Notes: a model not told the origin generated them from the sequence alone. A stretch of 64,000 nt of DNA from an uncultured Sulfurovum sp. (GCA_902727855.1 CACVAS010000058.1:171029-235028), one strand, 5' to 3'; shown: positions 25,463 to 34,836, counted from the first letter of the stretch. Translations and numbers: made by a program.

Positions 25463-25474
25463 GTAGGAGAGAAT

Positions 25475-26674
25475 ATGAGTAAAATTACAGACATGACAGA
25501 TACGCATAACTGGTCTGGGCAGAGACTAGTTACAGCAGATGAACTATTATTTGAAGCTCCAAGAGAAAAACACTTTATGACAGGTTCTGAAGTGCTTAAA
25601 GAAGCAGTCAAGAGATGTACAGTAGATGCATCAGTATCATACCCTATTACTCCACAGTCAGAAGCAGCACACCTTATTGGTGAGCTATGGGCTGAAGGGT
25701 ATGTTGGTGTGTACTTTAGAGGGGAAAATGAATTTGGTGTAATGTCTGAAGTTGCCGGTTGTGCAATGGCAGGTGCTAGAACAATTACAACAACATCAGG
25801 ACCAGGAACACTAAGAGCAATGGAAAACTTTGCACAATGGTCTGGTACAAGAATTCCTTGTCAACTTGTTCTTATGGCTAGAGGTATTAACTCACCACTT
25901 ACCATTCAACCAGATAACTTGGAAGTTTCATACATGTTAGAAACTGGATGTCAAATCTGGTATGCAGAAAATGTACAAGAACTATTTGATATGTCAATCG
26001 CAGCATTTATCGTTGCTGAGAAACCAGACGTTCACGTACCAATCGTAACAGTTGTTGATGGATTCTTTGTATCACATACAAGAGAAGCTGTTATGCTTCC
26101 TGCTGACGATATCGCACTTACGCCATATAATCCAAATAAAGCACCATTACCTGCAATTGATTCAGAGACACCTCCAGGACGTTTCCTAAGAGATCCATTT
26201 GTAATGAAATCAAACTATATTTCTTACGCGACACATGCATCTTGGCAGTGGGAAATCAGATCAGCAATTGAGCGTTCTGTACCATATGCAAAACACTTCT
26301 TAAACGGACTTGTACATGTGACTGGAACTGAAGATGCTGAGATTGCATTTGTAACTTGTGGTACTGCATCAAACCAAGCAAAAGAAGCTGAGAGAGAATT
26401 AATGAAACTTGGTGTTAAAACCAAGGTTATTAAATTAAGAACTATCAGACCATTCCCAGAAGCAGAACTTCTTGAAGCTCTAGAAGGTGTTAAGCATATA
26501 TTTGTACCTGAGTTCAATGTTGTTGGTTGGCTAGAAAAAGAAGTGAAAACTGCACTTTATAAGAAATCTGAGGCTGAAGTTATAGGTGGACCTAGAGTGG
26601 CCGGTGGTATGAGTATGCCTGCTGAGGCAATTCTTAAAGAAGTATTTGAACATATTAACGTAGAAGGAGCATAA
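25475..26674 (+). CDS. 2-oxoacid:ferredoxin oxidoreductase alpha subunit (operon 1)
   Basis: A 399-residue alpha chain with the pyrimidine-side ThDP and substrate region YPITPQSEAAHLIG, TTTSGPG and the C-terminal transketolase-like domain II (VIKLRTIRPFPEAELLEA). In the reductive TCA cycle it carboxylates acetyl-CoA to pyruvate or succinyl-CoA to 2-oxoglutarate using reduced ferredoxin. The two paralogous operons presumably split these reactions, but I cannot tell from residues which is which. Confidence 0.9.
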   Translation: MSKITDMTDTHNWSGQRLVTADELLFEAPREKHFMTGSEVLKEAVKRCTVDASVSYPITPQSEAAHLIGELWAEGYVGVYFRGENEFGVMSEVAGCAMAGARTITTTSGPGTLRAMENFAQWSGTRIPCQLVLMARGINSPLTIQPDNLEVSYMLETGCQIWYAENVQELFDMSIAAFIVAEKPDVHVPIVTVVDGFFVSHTREAVMLPADDIALTPYNPNKAPLPAIDSETPPGRFLRDPFVMKSNYISYATHASWQWEIRSAIERSVPYAKHFLNGLVHVTGTEDAEIAFVTCGTASNQAKEAERELMKLGVKTKVIKLRTIRPFPEAELLEALEGVKHIFVPEFNVVGWLEKEVKTALYKKSEAEVIGGPRVAGGMSMPAEAILKEVFEHINVEGA

Positions 26675-26675
26675 A

Positions 26676-27545
26676 ATGGCAATTGATATATATAAAATCA
26701 ACCCCGAATTTAGAGAGATTATGCCTCAAGAGATTATTGATCTTGAAGAGAATGCTACATGGGCTGAGAAACAAGACAAACCTCGTGGTATTAAAGAACT
26801 TCCTCAAACAAAAGAGTTACTTGAAGAGCACTCTTTATGTGCAGGTTGTCCAGAAGCAGCAGCATTAAGATATGTTCTCTCTGCTTTACCAAAACCTGAG
26901 GAGACAGTGATTGTCAATTCAACAGGTTGTACATCTTTGATGTTCCCACACATTGCACTACATACAGTTCACTCACTTTTTGGTAACCAAAATGCTGTAG
27001 CTTCTGGTATCAAAAGAGTGCTTGATTGGAGATTCCCAAACAAAGAAAAAGATGTAGTTGTTCTAGCAGGTGATGGTGCTACTGTCGATATCGGACTTGA
27101 TTATACTATGCAATCATTCTTTAGACAAGAGAACATTACAACAATTTGTTTCGATAATGAAGTGTATGCAAACACTGGTGGACAAGAATCAGGAATGACT
27201 CCAAAAGGTCAAGTATTCAAAATGGCTCCATCAGGTAAAAAGTTTGAAAAAGTAAAAATGTGGGAACTAGCTACAACATCTGGTTGTCACTACTCACTAA
27301 ACATGACAGCTTCTGCACCTAAAGCAGTTGCAAGAGCAGTCAGAGAAGCTATCACTATTGCAAGAGAAGTTGGACCTACATATATTAACCTATATACACC
27401 GTGTATCCTTGAAATTGGACTCAGTGCAAATGAAGGTCTTGGGGAAATGAAAGAACAAGATAAAGATAGATTTGACAAGTACAAATATATTTCACCAGAA
27501 GCAGAAGCATGTCTGGCTAAAGCCAAAGAAGAGGGGCGTTTATAA
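26676..27545 (+). CDS. 2-oxoacid:ferredoxin oxidoreductase beta subunit (operon 1)
   Basis: A 289-residue ThDP-binding beta chain. Motifs: iron-sulfur cysteines in LCAGCPEAA, STGCTS and a later YTPCI; the ThDP/Mg motif GDGATVDIG followed by DNEVYANTGGQESGMTP. It starts 1 nt after the alpha stop and overlaps the gamma start by one base (TAATG), so subunit synthesis is tightly coupled. Confidence 0.9.
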   Translation: MAIDIYKINPEFREIMPQEIIDLEENATWAEKQDKPRGIKELPQTKELLEEHSLCAGCPEAAALRYVLSALPKPEETVIVNSTGCTSLMFPHIALHTVHSLFGNQNAVASGIKRVLDWRFPNKEKDVVVLAGDGATVDIGLDYTMQSFFRQENITTICFDNEVYANTGGQESGMTPKGQVFKMAPSGKKFEKVKMWELATTSGCHYSLNMTASAPKAVARAVREAITIAREVGPTYINLYTPCILEIGLSANEGLGEMKEQDKDRFDKYKYISPEAEACLAKAKEEGRL

Positions 27546-28246
27546 TGGCAAAAGATTCAATTAAAGTAAGATTGCCCGGTCTAGGTGGACAAGGTGCGGT
27601 AACTGCTGCACATATTGCAGCAACTGCCGCAGATACAGAAGGATACTATGCAGTATCTAACCCATTCTTTGGTGCAGAAAAACGTATGGCTCCATCTGAG
27701 TCATATGTAAGAATGGGAACAGTGCCAATTTATGATAGAGGAGAAGTCATTTACCCAGATATCGTTATGATTTTCCACCCACAAGTTATTACTATGGGTA
27801 AATCATATACTATGCCTTTTTATGCTGGTATTAAAGAAAATGGTCTTGTTATTATCAACTCTGATGTTGATCTTTTAACAGATACAGATAAAGCATTCTT
27901 AGATAGTATGAATGTAAAAGTACTTACAAGAGATTTTACTGCATTTGCTATTGAAAAAGCAGGTACTGAGCTTGCTACAAACATGGCAATGTTAGGTGCT
28001 CTATTTGGTGCATTAGGAACAGTTTCTAAACCTGCTATTGAAGAAGGTATCAAAGACAGATTCCTTAAGAAATATACAGCTTCAGGTGGTACAGCTACAC
28101 TTGACTCTGTTATTGAGAAAAAGTTTAAGAAAAAGCAAGAGCTTATCGACAAAAACTTACAAACTGCATCAGCAGCATTTGACTTAACTGCTGAGTGGTG
28201 TAAAGAAGTAGGTTTTGAACAAATTTTAGAAGACCCATCAAAATAA
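27545..28246 (+). CDS. 2-oxoacid:ferredoxin oxidoreductase gamma subunit (operon 1)
   Basis: A 233-residue gamma chain with LPGLGGQGAVTAAHIAA and NPFFGAEKRMAPSESYVR typical of the CoA-binding subunit. The C-terminus carries a charged helix (KKFKKKQELIDKNLQ). Last gene of operon 1, followed by a strong terminator. Confidence 0.9.
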   Translation: MAKDSIKVRLPGLGGQGAVTAAHIAATAADTEGYYAVSNPFFGAEKRMAPSESYVRMGTVPIYDRGEVIYPDIVMIFHPQVITMGKSYTMPFYAGIKENGLVIINSDVDLLTDTDKAFLDSMNVKVLTRDFTAFAIEKAGTELATNMAMLGALFGALGTVSKPAIEEGIKDRFLKKYTASGGTATLDSVIEKKFKKKQELIDKNLQTASAAFDLTAEWCKEVGFEQILEDPSK

Positions 28247-28250
28247 ACTT

Positions 28251-28287
28251 AGAGGAACTACTGTTATCTATAGACAGTAGTTCTTTT
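28251..28287 (+). terminator. Intrinsic terminator of oxidoreductase operon 1
   Basis: GAACTACTGT / ACAGTAGTTC stem with a 9-nt loop, directly followed by TTTT, starting within 10 nt of the stop codon. Confidence 0.85.
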
Positions 28288-28353
28288 ACACATCACTAAA
28301 CACTTCAAACTACTACCCTCCCATATTACTAAATTTATACTAAAAGGCTTTAT

Positions 28354-29325
28354 ATGATACATTCTTTTATACTTACAGGATTTCTAGGTGTTGGTAAAAC
28401 GACTATGCTTACCAATACTGTTAAACAACATTTTAGCGATAAAAAAATAGCTATTATTGTCAATGAATTTGGTGATGTAGGAATAGACAGTAAAATACTT
28501 ACAAATGTACACAGTGAAGTACTTGAAATTTCTGAAGGTTGTATCTGTTGTAAACTCTCTGAAGAGTTTGAAAGTGGTGTGATTGAAATTATCAACAAAT
28601 ATAACCCTGAAATTATATTTGTCGAGACATCTGGTGCTTCAGAACCTTTCCCTATCTTTTTATCTCTACAAAACCTTGGTATATCTGTTGAAGGTATCAT
28701 ATGTGTAGTCGATGCTAAAAACTTTGACTCGTATAAAGATAATTCAACCGCAAAATACCAATTGGGTGGTTCAAACATTCTTGTTCTAAATAAAACTGAC
28801 TTGGTTACGGAGAATGAACTTCAATCACTTAAACAAGACGTTGTAGAAATCAAAGAGCAGTACAATATTAAGAATAATCTTACAGGAAAGGCTATATTTA
28901 ACCACTACATTGTACGTGAAGCAGAACAAGGTATTGTTGGGAAAGAAGCGTTTGAAGGTGTATATGAAATCGATGAGATCACCGATATAGCTAAAGACTA
29001 TAAACATCATGATCATACGAGTAAAGACTCAATTACACAACAAGTAGTCTATCTAAAAGAAGATATAACATTTGACAACATAGACACACTACTTAAATCA
29101 CTGCCCCAAAATATCTACAGAGTAAAAGGTGTCATCAAAACGACTGATGTACCTGAACCACTTTTTATTAATTACTCGTTTGGTGATGCCTCTTTTGAAG
29201 CATTAGCCAACTATGAAGAACGTTCAATTCTTATATTTATAGGCGAGTCCATTGAAAAAGATATGACTAAACTTAATAAAAAATTTAGCTTTATAAATAT
29301 ACCTCAATTTAGGCTCAACAGATAA
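28354..29325 (+). CDS. CobW/G3E family GTPase (metallochaperone-type)
   Basis: A 323-residue protein with Walker A GFLGVGKTTM, the zinc-binding CxCC motif in EGCICCKL, ETSGASEP as the switch region, the specificity motif NKTD, and a C-terminal CobW_C-like domain (IYRVKGVIKTT). Such GTPases deliver zinc, cobalt or other metals to client proteins. A His-rich loop (KHHDHTS, near residue 223) supports metal handling. Placement between two oxidoreductase operons hints at a link with their assembly or with the zinc enzyme DabA (inference). Confidence 0.85.
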   Translation: MIHSFILTGFLGVGKTTMLTNTVKQHFSDKKIAIIVNEFGDVGIDSKILTNVHSEVLEISEGCICCKLSEEFESGVIEIINKYNPEIIFVETSGASEPFPIFLSLQNLGISVEGIICVVDAKNFDSYKDNSTAKYQLGGSNILVLNKTDLVTENELQSLKQDVVEIKEQYNIKNNLTGKAIFNHYIVREAEQGIVGKEAFEGVYEIDEITDIAKDYKHHDHTSKDSITQQVVYLKEDITFDNIDTLLKSLPQNIYRVKGVIKTTDVPEPLFINYSFGDASFEALANYEERSILIFIGESIEKDMTKLNKKFSFINIPQFRLNR

Positions 29326-29373
29326 TTTTGTATTCATTAAATCCTACTATATGTTACAATATGTATCTAAAAT

Positions 29374-29402
29374 AGATAAAGAATCTAGCTTATTCTTTAT
29401 CT
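29374..29402 (+). terminator. Hairpin downstream of G3E GTPase
   Basis: AGATAAAGAAT and ATTCTTTATCT form an 11-bp stem with a 7-nt loop, followed by TTCTCTTA. AT-rich stem, weak T run. Confidence 0.45.
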
Positions 29403-29513
29403 TTCTCTTACATCAATCAAAATTATCACAACTTTTGTAGATTCAAATTGTAACACCTCCTTTCAAAAATAAACGACTGAAACATAATTCATAAGCATCT
29501 TATACTTTATTTG

Positions 29514-29519
29514 TATAAT
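29514..29519 (+). promoter_or_regulatory. Candidate -10 box of oxidoreductase operon 2
   Basis: TTTGTATAAT lies about 37 nt upstream of the first ATG, with T-rich upstream sequence. Consistent with Campylobacterota promoters that rely on an extended -10. Confidence 0.5.
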
Positions 29520-29555
29520 ATAAATAACTTTTTTGTATATTATAAGGAGCAAAAC

Positions 29556-30269
29556 ATGTTAAAAAGAGTCACTGAAGGTCCTGCTGGTTATATGCCAGCA
29601 TCGGCACCAGAAATGGGAGTTGAACTTGCACCAGAAGGTCAAGCTTTACTTTATGGAGACGTTGTCTCACCAGAAGAAGCAATGAGAGATGCCGCAAAAG
29701 CATTATTAACGAAGAAGAATCCAACTATTTTCCCTGGTCCACAAGTATTATGGGACTGGAAAGAAGATGTTGCCGAGAAGTCTGCAGCAATATTAGATCT
29801 TGCATCTGAAATTCCAAACTGTAAGATTATTCCAATGCCTGACTACAGACCAAAATATCCAAAAATTGATGTAAAGGCTGAGATTAACCCAAATCACCCT
29901 AACCTTACAATTTTAGATAACAAAATTGATGCTTGTATTTTTGTTGGTGTACACTGTCACTACGCTAACCTTTCACTTAGAATGATTCGTGCAGGTACTT
30001 CATGTTATACAGTTGCTTTATGTGCATATATGGGTCATGAAGAAGCTATGGCTTCAATAAGAGATTTACATGCCTCTGATATTCAGAGATTCAAAGAAAT
30101 CATTATTGAAGAAAGAAATAACTTAGGTATTGAGTGGGAAACAACTTTACCACCTGAAAACCCATCTTTAGAAGAAGAAGATAATAGTGCATTGTCACCA
30201 GCTGATTATGGCGAGTATAGAAGTCTCATCATATCTAGAAAAGGTGAACATGTTGCAGATGTTGAATAA
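29556..30269 (+). CDS. 2-oxoacid:ferredoxin oxidoreductase accessory E subunit (CODH beta/epsilon-like), operon 2
   Basis: A 237-residue paralogue of the operon 1 E subunit. The start at 29556 follows AAGGAGC; the frame 45 nt upstream has no such site. Shared blocks: NPTIFPGPQVLWDW, MPDYRPKYPKIDVKAEINP, CIFVGVHCHYANLSLRMIRA. A 45-residue C-terminal tail, acidic in the middle (PPENPSLEEEDNS), is absent from the operon 1 copy. First gene of operon 2. Confidence 0.75.
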   Translation: MLKRVTEGPAGYMPASAPEMGVELAPEGQALLYGDVVSPEEAMRDAAKALLTKKNPTIFPGPQVLWDWKEDVAEKSAAILDLASEIPNCKIIPMPDYRPKYPKIDVKAEINPNHPNLTILDNKIDACIFVGVHCHYANLSLRMIRAGTSCYTVALCAYMGHEEAMASIRDLHASDIQRFKEIIIEERNNLGIEWETTLPPENPSLEEEDNSALSPADYGEYRSLIISRKGEHVADVE

Positions 30270-30281
30270 AGGAGAATAAAT

Positions 30282-31475
30282 ATGAGTTATAAACATAATG
30301 ATGGAAGACCACAACCAGTAAAAAAATTAGTAGATATGAATTACCTCTTAAAAGAGGCTCCAAGAGAGAAACACTTTATCACAGGTGCTCAAGCAATGGC
30401 AGAAGCTGTTAAAAGAGCAAATGTAGATATGGCAATAGCATACCCTATTACACCACAGTCTGAAGTAATGCACCTCGTTGGTGATATTTTTGCACAAGGT
30501 CATATCAAAGAGTACTATAGAGCAGAAGAAGAACTTGGTACAATGTCAGCAATCGCAGGTGCTGCAAGAGCAGGTGTTCGTCTATTTACAGCAACATCTG
30601 GACCAGGTCTACTTAGAGGGCTAGAAGCAATTGTTTCATGGTCAGGACACAGAGTTCCAGCAGTACTTGGTATTTTGACACGTGTTGTAAATGCACCACT
30701 ATCAATTCAGCCAGATAATATTGAAATGGCATACATGATGCACTGTGGAGCTGTTATGCTACATGCTGAAAATCAGCAAGATACATTTGACATGACACTA
30801 GCTGCATTTGCTATTACTGAAAAAGTTGATGTTTATATTCCAGTTGCTGTTGCTACAGAAGGTTTCTTCGTAACACACGCAAAAGGTTATGTAGATATGA
30901 CCCCTGAGGACATAGCACTTAATGACTTCGACTCTGTTGCTGCACCAGTGCCAGCTATGGATAACGAAACACCTCCAGCAAGAATTCAAAGAGATGCACC
31001 AGTTCAAAAGTCAAACTTTATGTCTTATTTGATACACTCAGTATGGCAACAAGAGATTTGGGATTCAAACAAGCGTGCGATGAAATATATTTATGAGTAC
31101 CTTGGTGGGCCAATTGAAGTTCAAAACCCTGAGTCAGATGTGTTTGTTGTTGCTTCTGGTTGTGCTGCTGCACAAGCGAGAGAAGCATGGAGATATGCAC
31201 AAGAAGATGGCTTAAGTGTTGGTCTAATTAAAGTAAAAGCTATCAGACCATTCCCTGAGGATGAAATTAGAGACGCAGTGAAGAATGCTAAGGCACTTAT
31301 CGTACCTGAGCATAACATTATTGGTTGGTTATCTAAAGAAGTTAGAGCAGCGATTCCAAATGGTGGTATTGTTGTGAATGGTCCAAGAGTATATGGTGGT
31401 ATGACACTTCCAGTTGAGTTGATTATGAAAGAAATTCATACTGCTCTTGGTTTAGAATACGACCTAAAATTATAA
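30282..31475 (+). CDS. 2-oxoacid:ferredoxin oxidoreductase alpha subunit (operon 2)
   Basis: A 397-residue alpha chain paralogous to 25475-26674. Motifs YPITPQSEVMHLVG, TATSGPGLLRG and NAPLSIQPDN are present, with the C-terminal domain VKAIRPFPEDEIRDAV. The substrate-side sequence differs from operon 1 (for example EYYRAEEELGTMSA against VYFRGENEFGVMSE), consistent with a different 2-oxoacid. Confidence 0.9.
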   Translation: MSYKHNDGRPQPVKKLVDMNYLLKEAPREKHFITGAQAMAEAVKRANVDMAIAYPITPQSEVMHLVGDIFAQGHIKEYYRAEEELGTMSAIAGAARAGVRLFTATSGPGLLRGLEAIVSWSGHRVPAVLGILTRVVNAPLSIQPDNIEMAYMMHCGAVMLHAENQQDTFDMTLAAFAITEKVDVYIPVAVATEGFFVTHAKGYVDMTPEDIALNDFDSVAAPVPAMDNETPPARIQRDAPVQKSNFMSYLIHSVWQQEIWDSNKRAMKYIYEYLGGPIEVQNPESDVFVVASGCAAAQAREAWRYAQEDGLSVGLIKVKAIRPFPEDEIRDAVKNAKALIVPEHNIIGWLSKEVRAAIPNGGIVVNGPRVYGGMTLPVELIMKEIHTALGLEYDLKL

Positions 31476-31487
31476 AAGGAGAATAAG

Positions 31488-32384
31488 ATGAGTTTAAAAT
31501 ATGTAACACCTGCAGAGAGATTTAAAAGGTATCTTCCGAAAGATTATGTAGAGTTAGTTGAGTTTGGTCCATTTGGAAAAACTCAAGATGAAGCTGGTCC
31601 TGGTAATATGGGTCAATTTAAAGAGCTAATTGAAGAGCACCCAATGTGTTCTGGTTGTTGGATGGCATACTATATCAGATTGATTTTTGCATCACTTCCA
31701 AAGCCTGAAGAAACTGTAACATTAGGTACAGCTGGTTGTGGTCGTTTGGCTATTTCTCAAGCTGCAGTTCCATTTATTTACGGTAACTATGGTGACCAAA
31801 ATGCAATGGCTTCTGGTTTAACACGTGCATTTAGACTACGTTTCCCAGATAAAACAAAAGATGTTATTACTATTGCTGGTGACGGTGGTACTATGGATAT
31901 CGGTTTCTCAATGACTATGCATTCATGGATTCGTGGTGAAAAATTCACAACAATCATGCTTGATAACGAAGTGTATGGAAACACAGGTGGTCAAGAGTCT
32001 GGTATGTCTCCTCAAGGTGCGGTACTAAAAATGGCTCCACTTGGTAAAAAAGGTCAAAAAATGCCTGCAACTGACTTAGCAAGAGCTGCTGGTTGTGTTT
32101 ATACGGTAAGAATGTCTCCTACAAACATCAAGAAAGCTGCTAAGATCATTAGAAGAGCTATCTATGTTGCAAGAGAAGTGGGACCAACATTTATTCATGC
32201 ATATACATCATGTAACATTGAGTATTCAATCCCTACAGAAGATGTATTCCAAGATGCTAAAGATAAAGAAAAAACACGTTTTACATTTGAAGAGTACATG
32301 ACAGATGAAGCAAAAGCAGTAATTGAGCGTGTAGAAGCTGAAGAAAAAGCAGCTAAGAAAGCAAGAAAAGCAGAGGCGGTATAA
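31488..32384 (+). CDS. 2-oxoacid:ferredoxin oxidoreductase beta subunit (operon 2)
   Basis: A 298-residue beta chain with MCSGCWMAYY, GTAGCGRL, the ThDP motif GDGGTMDIG and LDNEVYGNTGGQESGMSP. The end is a Lys/Ala-rich helix (AEEKAAKKARKAEAV) not seen in operon 1. The gamma gene starts 1 nt later. Confidence 0.9.
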   Translation: MSLKYVTPAERFKRYLPKDYVELVEFGPFGKTQDEAGPGNMGQFKELIEEHPMCSGCWMAYYIRLIFASLPKPEETVTLGTAGCGRLAISQAAVPFIYGNYGDQNAMASGLTRAFRLRFPDKTKDVITIAGDGGTMDIGFSMTMHSWIRGEKFTTIMLDNEVYGNTGGQESGMSPQGAVLKMAPLGKKGQKMPATDLARAAGCVYTVRMSPTNIKKAAKIIRRAIYVAREVGPTFIHAYTSCNIEYSIPTEDVFQDAKDKEKTRFTFEEYMTDEAKAVIERVEAEEKAAKKARKAEAV

Positions 32385-32385
32385 T

Positions 32386-33102
32386 ATGGCTACTGACTAT
32401 ACTCTAGGTAAAAAAAGATATAACATAAGAATCTCAGGGCTGGGTGGACAAGGTGTTGTTACCACTGCCCACATCCTTGGAGCATCAATGGATAACGCTG
32501 GTAAATATGCGTCATTGGTACCATTTTTTGGTTCAGAAAAAAGAATGGCACCTGTTGAAGCGTATGTAAGAGCATCAGTTGATCCTATTTATGAAGTTGG
32601 TGAAGTTGTTTACCCTGACATTATTATGATCTACCATTCACAAGTTGTAACACATGGTAAATCGTACACTATGCCTTTTTATACAGGATTAAAACCGAAC
32701 TCTTTAATCATTATTAATACAGACAGAGATGTTCTTGAAGAAGAAGACCTTAAAGTACTTCGTGATTTAAATGCTAAAGTTGTTCAATTTGATGCAACTG
32801 CATTGGCCCTTAAGATTGCTGGTACTGAACTTGCAACAAACATGGCAATGATGGGTATGGTTCTTGGACTTACTCAACTAGTAAATGAAGACAACATCGA
32901 AGCAGCCGTTAAAGAAAGATTCTTAGGATCTTCATTTGTCGCTTCTGGTGGTACAGCGGCTCTAGACTCTGCTATTGAGAAGAAGTTTAAGAAAAAAGAA
33001 GAATTACTTGCTAAAAACATGGAAGTTATTAATGCAACTTTCGAAATGGCAAATTCTGTAGATATGAGTACTGACGACTTAGTTGTTCAGTTTGATATTT
33101 AA
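32386..33102 (+). CDS. 2-oxoacid:ferredoxin oxidoreductase gamma subunit (operon 2)
   Basis: A 238-residue gamma chain: ISGLGGQGVVTTAHILG, PFFGSEKRMAPVEAYVRA and a C-terminal KKFKKKEELLAKN helix, closely paralogous to the operon 1 gamma subunit, which supports an operon-scale duplication. Confidence 0.9.
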   Translation: MATDYTLGKKRYNIRISGLGGQGVVTTAHILGASMDNAGKYASLVPFFGSEKRMAPVEAYVRASVDPIYEVGEVVYPDIIMIYHSQVVTHGKSYTMPFYTGLKPNSLIIINTDRDVLEEEDLKVLRDLNAKVVQFDATALALKIAGTELATNMAMMGMVLGLTQLVNEDNIEAAVKERFLGSSFVASGGTAALDSAIEKKFKKKEELLAKNMEVINATFEMANSVDMSTDDLVVQFDI

Positions 33103-33116
33103 ATAAAAGGAATAGA

Positions 33117-33344
33117 ATGTATTATGTAGCAAAAGTAGATGCAGATAAATGTGCTGAGTATAAGTGTACTACTTGTACCTTATATTGTCCAGAAGCCAAT
33201 ACACTAATGTTTGACAAAGATAACAATACCTCTTGGGTTGATGAAAACAGATGTAAAGGTTGTGCTATCTGTGTATACGTATGTACCGATATGCTTGACC
33301 GTAATTGTATTGAAATGGCAATGTCAACACCTGAAGAATCGTAA
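33117..33344 (+). CDS. 2-oxoacid:ferredoxin oxidoreductase, ferredoxin-like delta subunit (operon 2)
   Basis: A 75-residue dicluster [4Fe-4S] protein very similar to the one opening operon 1, with the same cysteine layout (C-x4-CTTCTLYCP and CKGCAICVYVC). Here it is the last gene, so the delta gene has moved between ends of the two operons. Confidence 0.9.
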   Translation: MYYVAKVDADKCAEYKCTTCTLYCPEANTLMFDKDNNTSWVDENRCKGCAICVYVCTDMLDRNCIEMAMSTPEES

Positions 33345-33360
33345 TTTTTTAACAATTACT

Positions 33361-33380
33361 TGTCACCCCTTGGGGTGATA
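33361..33380 (+). terminator. GC-rich hairpin after oxidoreductase operon 2
   Basis: TCACCCC-TT-GGGGTGA, 18 nt after the stop, in otherwise AT-rich DNA. No T run follows, so termination efficiency is uncertain. The remaining interval to 33579 shows nothing else clear. Confidence 0.5.
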
Positions 33381-33579
33381 AACTCCAATATATAATTTAC
33401 CACTAAGCATAAAATTCTCCACATCTACTTGTTCTTAATTTTTTTCAATTCACTATCATTTTTTATAACTATTTCACCATGCTTATCTAAAGAAAGTATG
33501 TACATCAAATATAAACTTTTAAAACGTTAATTTTAGACAATAATGCTAAAATTACGCCATTAAACACAAAAGGATTGTT

Positions 33580-34836
33580 GTGAAAATTACAGTAGAAAAA
33601 ATAGACGATGTAAACTATATTTTAAGTGGGACTGTTGAAAACAGCCTCATTGAAGAGAAGGTAGCTAAGCTCAAAGAAAGTGCTTCAAAAGAGAGTAAAG
33701 ACGATGAAGCTAGCGATGAAACTATTGAGCAAGATGCTGCAAGTCAAGTTTTTAAAGATTTTATTGATGCTGGTATTAAAGAGGGTAATTTGGCAGTTGA
33801 AGATATTTTAGGTCAACCTGCATTGAAAAAGTATGAACAGCAAGATGATTCTATCTATTTTGAAGTAGAAATGGCAGTAAGTCCTGAAATAGACGTAAAT
33901 ATTGATTATAATGAGATTGCTCCTAGTTATACAAAGCCAACAGCAGATGCCGCATCTGTAGATGCTAAACTCTTAGAATTTGCCCAAAAGCAGGCGCCAT
34001 TTACTAAAATAGAAACAGCCAAACCTATTGAAACAGATGATGTTGCAGTGATAGACTTTACAGGCTATATTGATGATGTTGCTTTTGAAGGTGGAAGTGC
34101 TGAGAAGTTCAATATTAAGGTAGGCTCTAACTCATTTATTCCTGGATTTGAAGATCAACTTATTGGTATGGAATATGGTGAACAAAAAGATATTATGGTT
34201 ACTTTTCCAAAAGACTACTCTTCTGATGATTTGGCAGGAAAAGAAGCTAAGTTTGTTGTCAAGCTTCATGAGATTCAAGAACAAAAGGCAGAAAAAATTG
34301 ATGATGCATTTGCAAAAAAAGTACTTCAAAAACCAGATGCTACACTTGAGACACTCAAAGCACAATTTTCAGAGCAAGTCACTGCTGAAGAAATCTCAAA
34401 AATATATATGAGTGATTTGAAACCCAAAATTGTAACAGCCTTACTTGAAAAATTTGACTTTACACTGCCTAACAATATTGTAGAGCAAGAGATAGATGCA
34501 AAAGTACGTGAAAAAACAAGAGACTTTAGTGAAGAACAACATAAATCTTATATGGAAGATAAAGGGAAATTTCAAGAACTTAGAGAGTCTGTACGAGAAG
34601 AAGCAAGACAAAGCATTAAAAAGTCTCTCATAGTAGAAGCACTGGCTAAAAGAGAAAACATTGACGTACACGAACAAGAGGTTATTGCCGCACTAGGGTA
34701 CCAAGCGACTATGACAGGACAAGATCCACAAGCATTGGTGAAGTATTACCAAGATAATAATCTTATGACTTCTGCTAAAATGGGTCTAACAGAAGATAAA
34801 CTTTTTGGTCATATACTTGGTTTTCATAAAGCATAA
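33580..34836 (+). CDS. tig: Trigger factor-like chaperone lacking the ribosome-docking motif
   Basis: A 418-residue homologue of trigger factor with a GTG start (AAAAGGA upstream). The FKBP-type PPIase domain is clear at about 148-235 (VAVIDFTGYIDDVAFEGGSA, SFIPGFEDQLIGMEYGE). The helical C-terminal chaperone arms follow. The N-terminal domain begins normally (MKITVEKIDDVNY) but where trigger factors carry GFRxGKxP it reads KESKDDEASDETIEQDAAS, an acidic stretch. Ribosome binding at L23 is therefore questionable. It may be a specialised holdase or the lineage may dock differently. Confidence 0.85.
   Translation: MKITVEKIDDVNYILSGTVENSLIEEKVAKLKESASKESKDDEASDETIEQDAASQVFKDFIDAGIKEGNLAVEDILGQPALKKYEQQDDSIYFEVEMAVSPEIDVNIDYNEIAPSYTKPTADAASVDAKLLEFAQKQAPFTKIETAKPIETDDVAVIDFTGYIDDVAFEGGSAEKFNIKVGSNSFIPGFEDQLIGMEYGEQKDIMVTFPKDYSSDDLAGKEAKFVVKLHEIQEQKAEKIDDAFAKKVLQKPDATLETLKAQFSEQVTAEEISKIYMSDLKPKIVTALLEKFDFTLPNNIVEQEIDAKVREKTRDFSEEQHKSYMEDKGKFQELRESVREEARQSIKKSLIVEALAKRENIDVHEQEVIAALGYQATMTGQDPQALVKYYQDNNLMTSAKMGLTEDKLFGHILGFHKA

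Noticed and set aside
24600..33344. Assigning one operon to pyruvate and the other to 2-oxoglutarate oxidoreductase
   Set aside because: Both alpha/beta pairs carry the same diagnostic motifs; I cannot separate substrates without a phylogeny.
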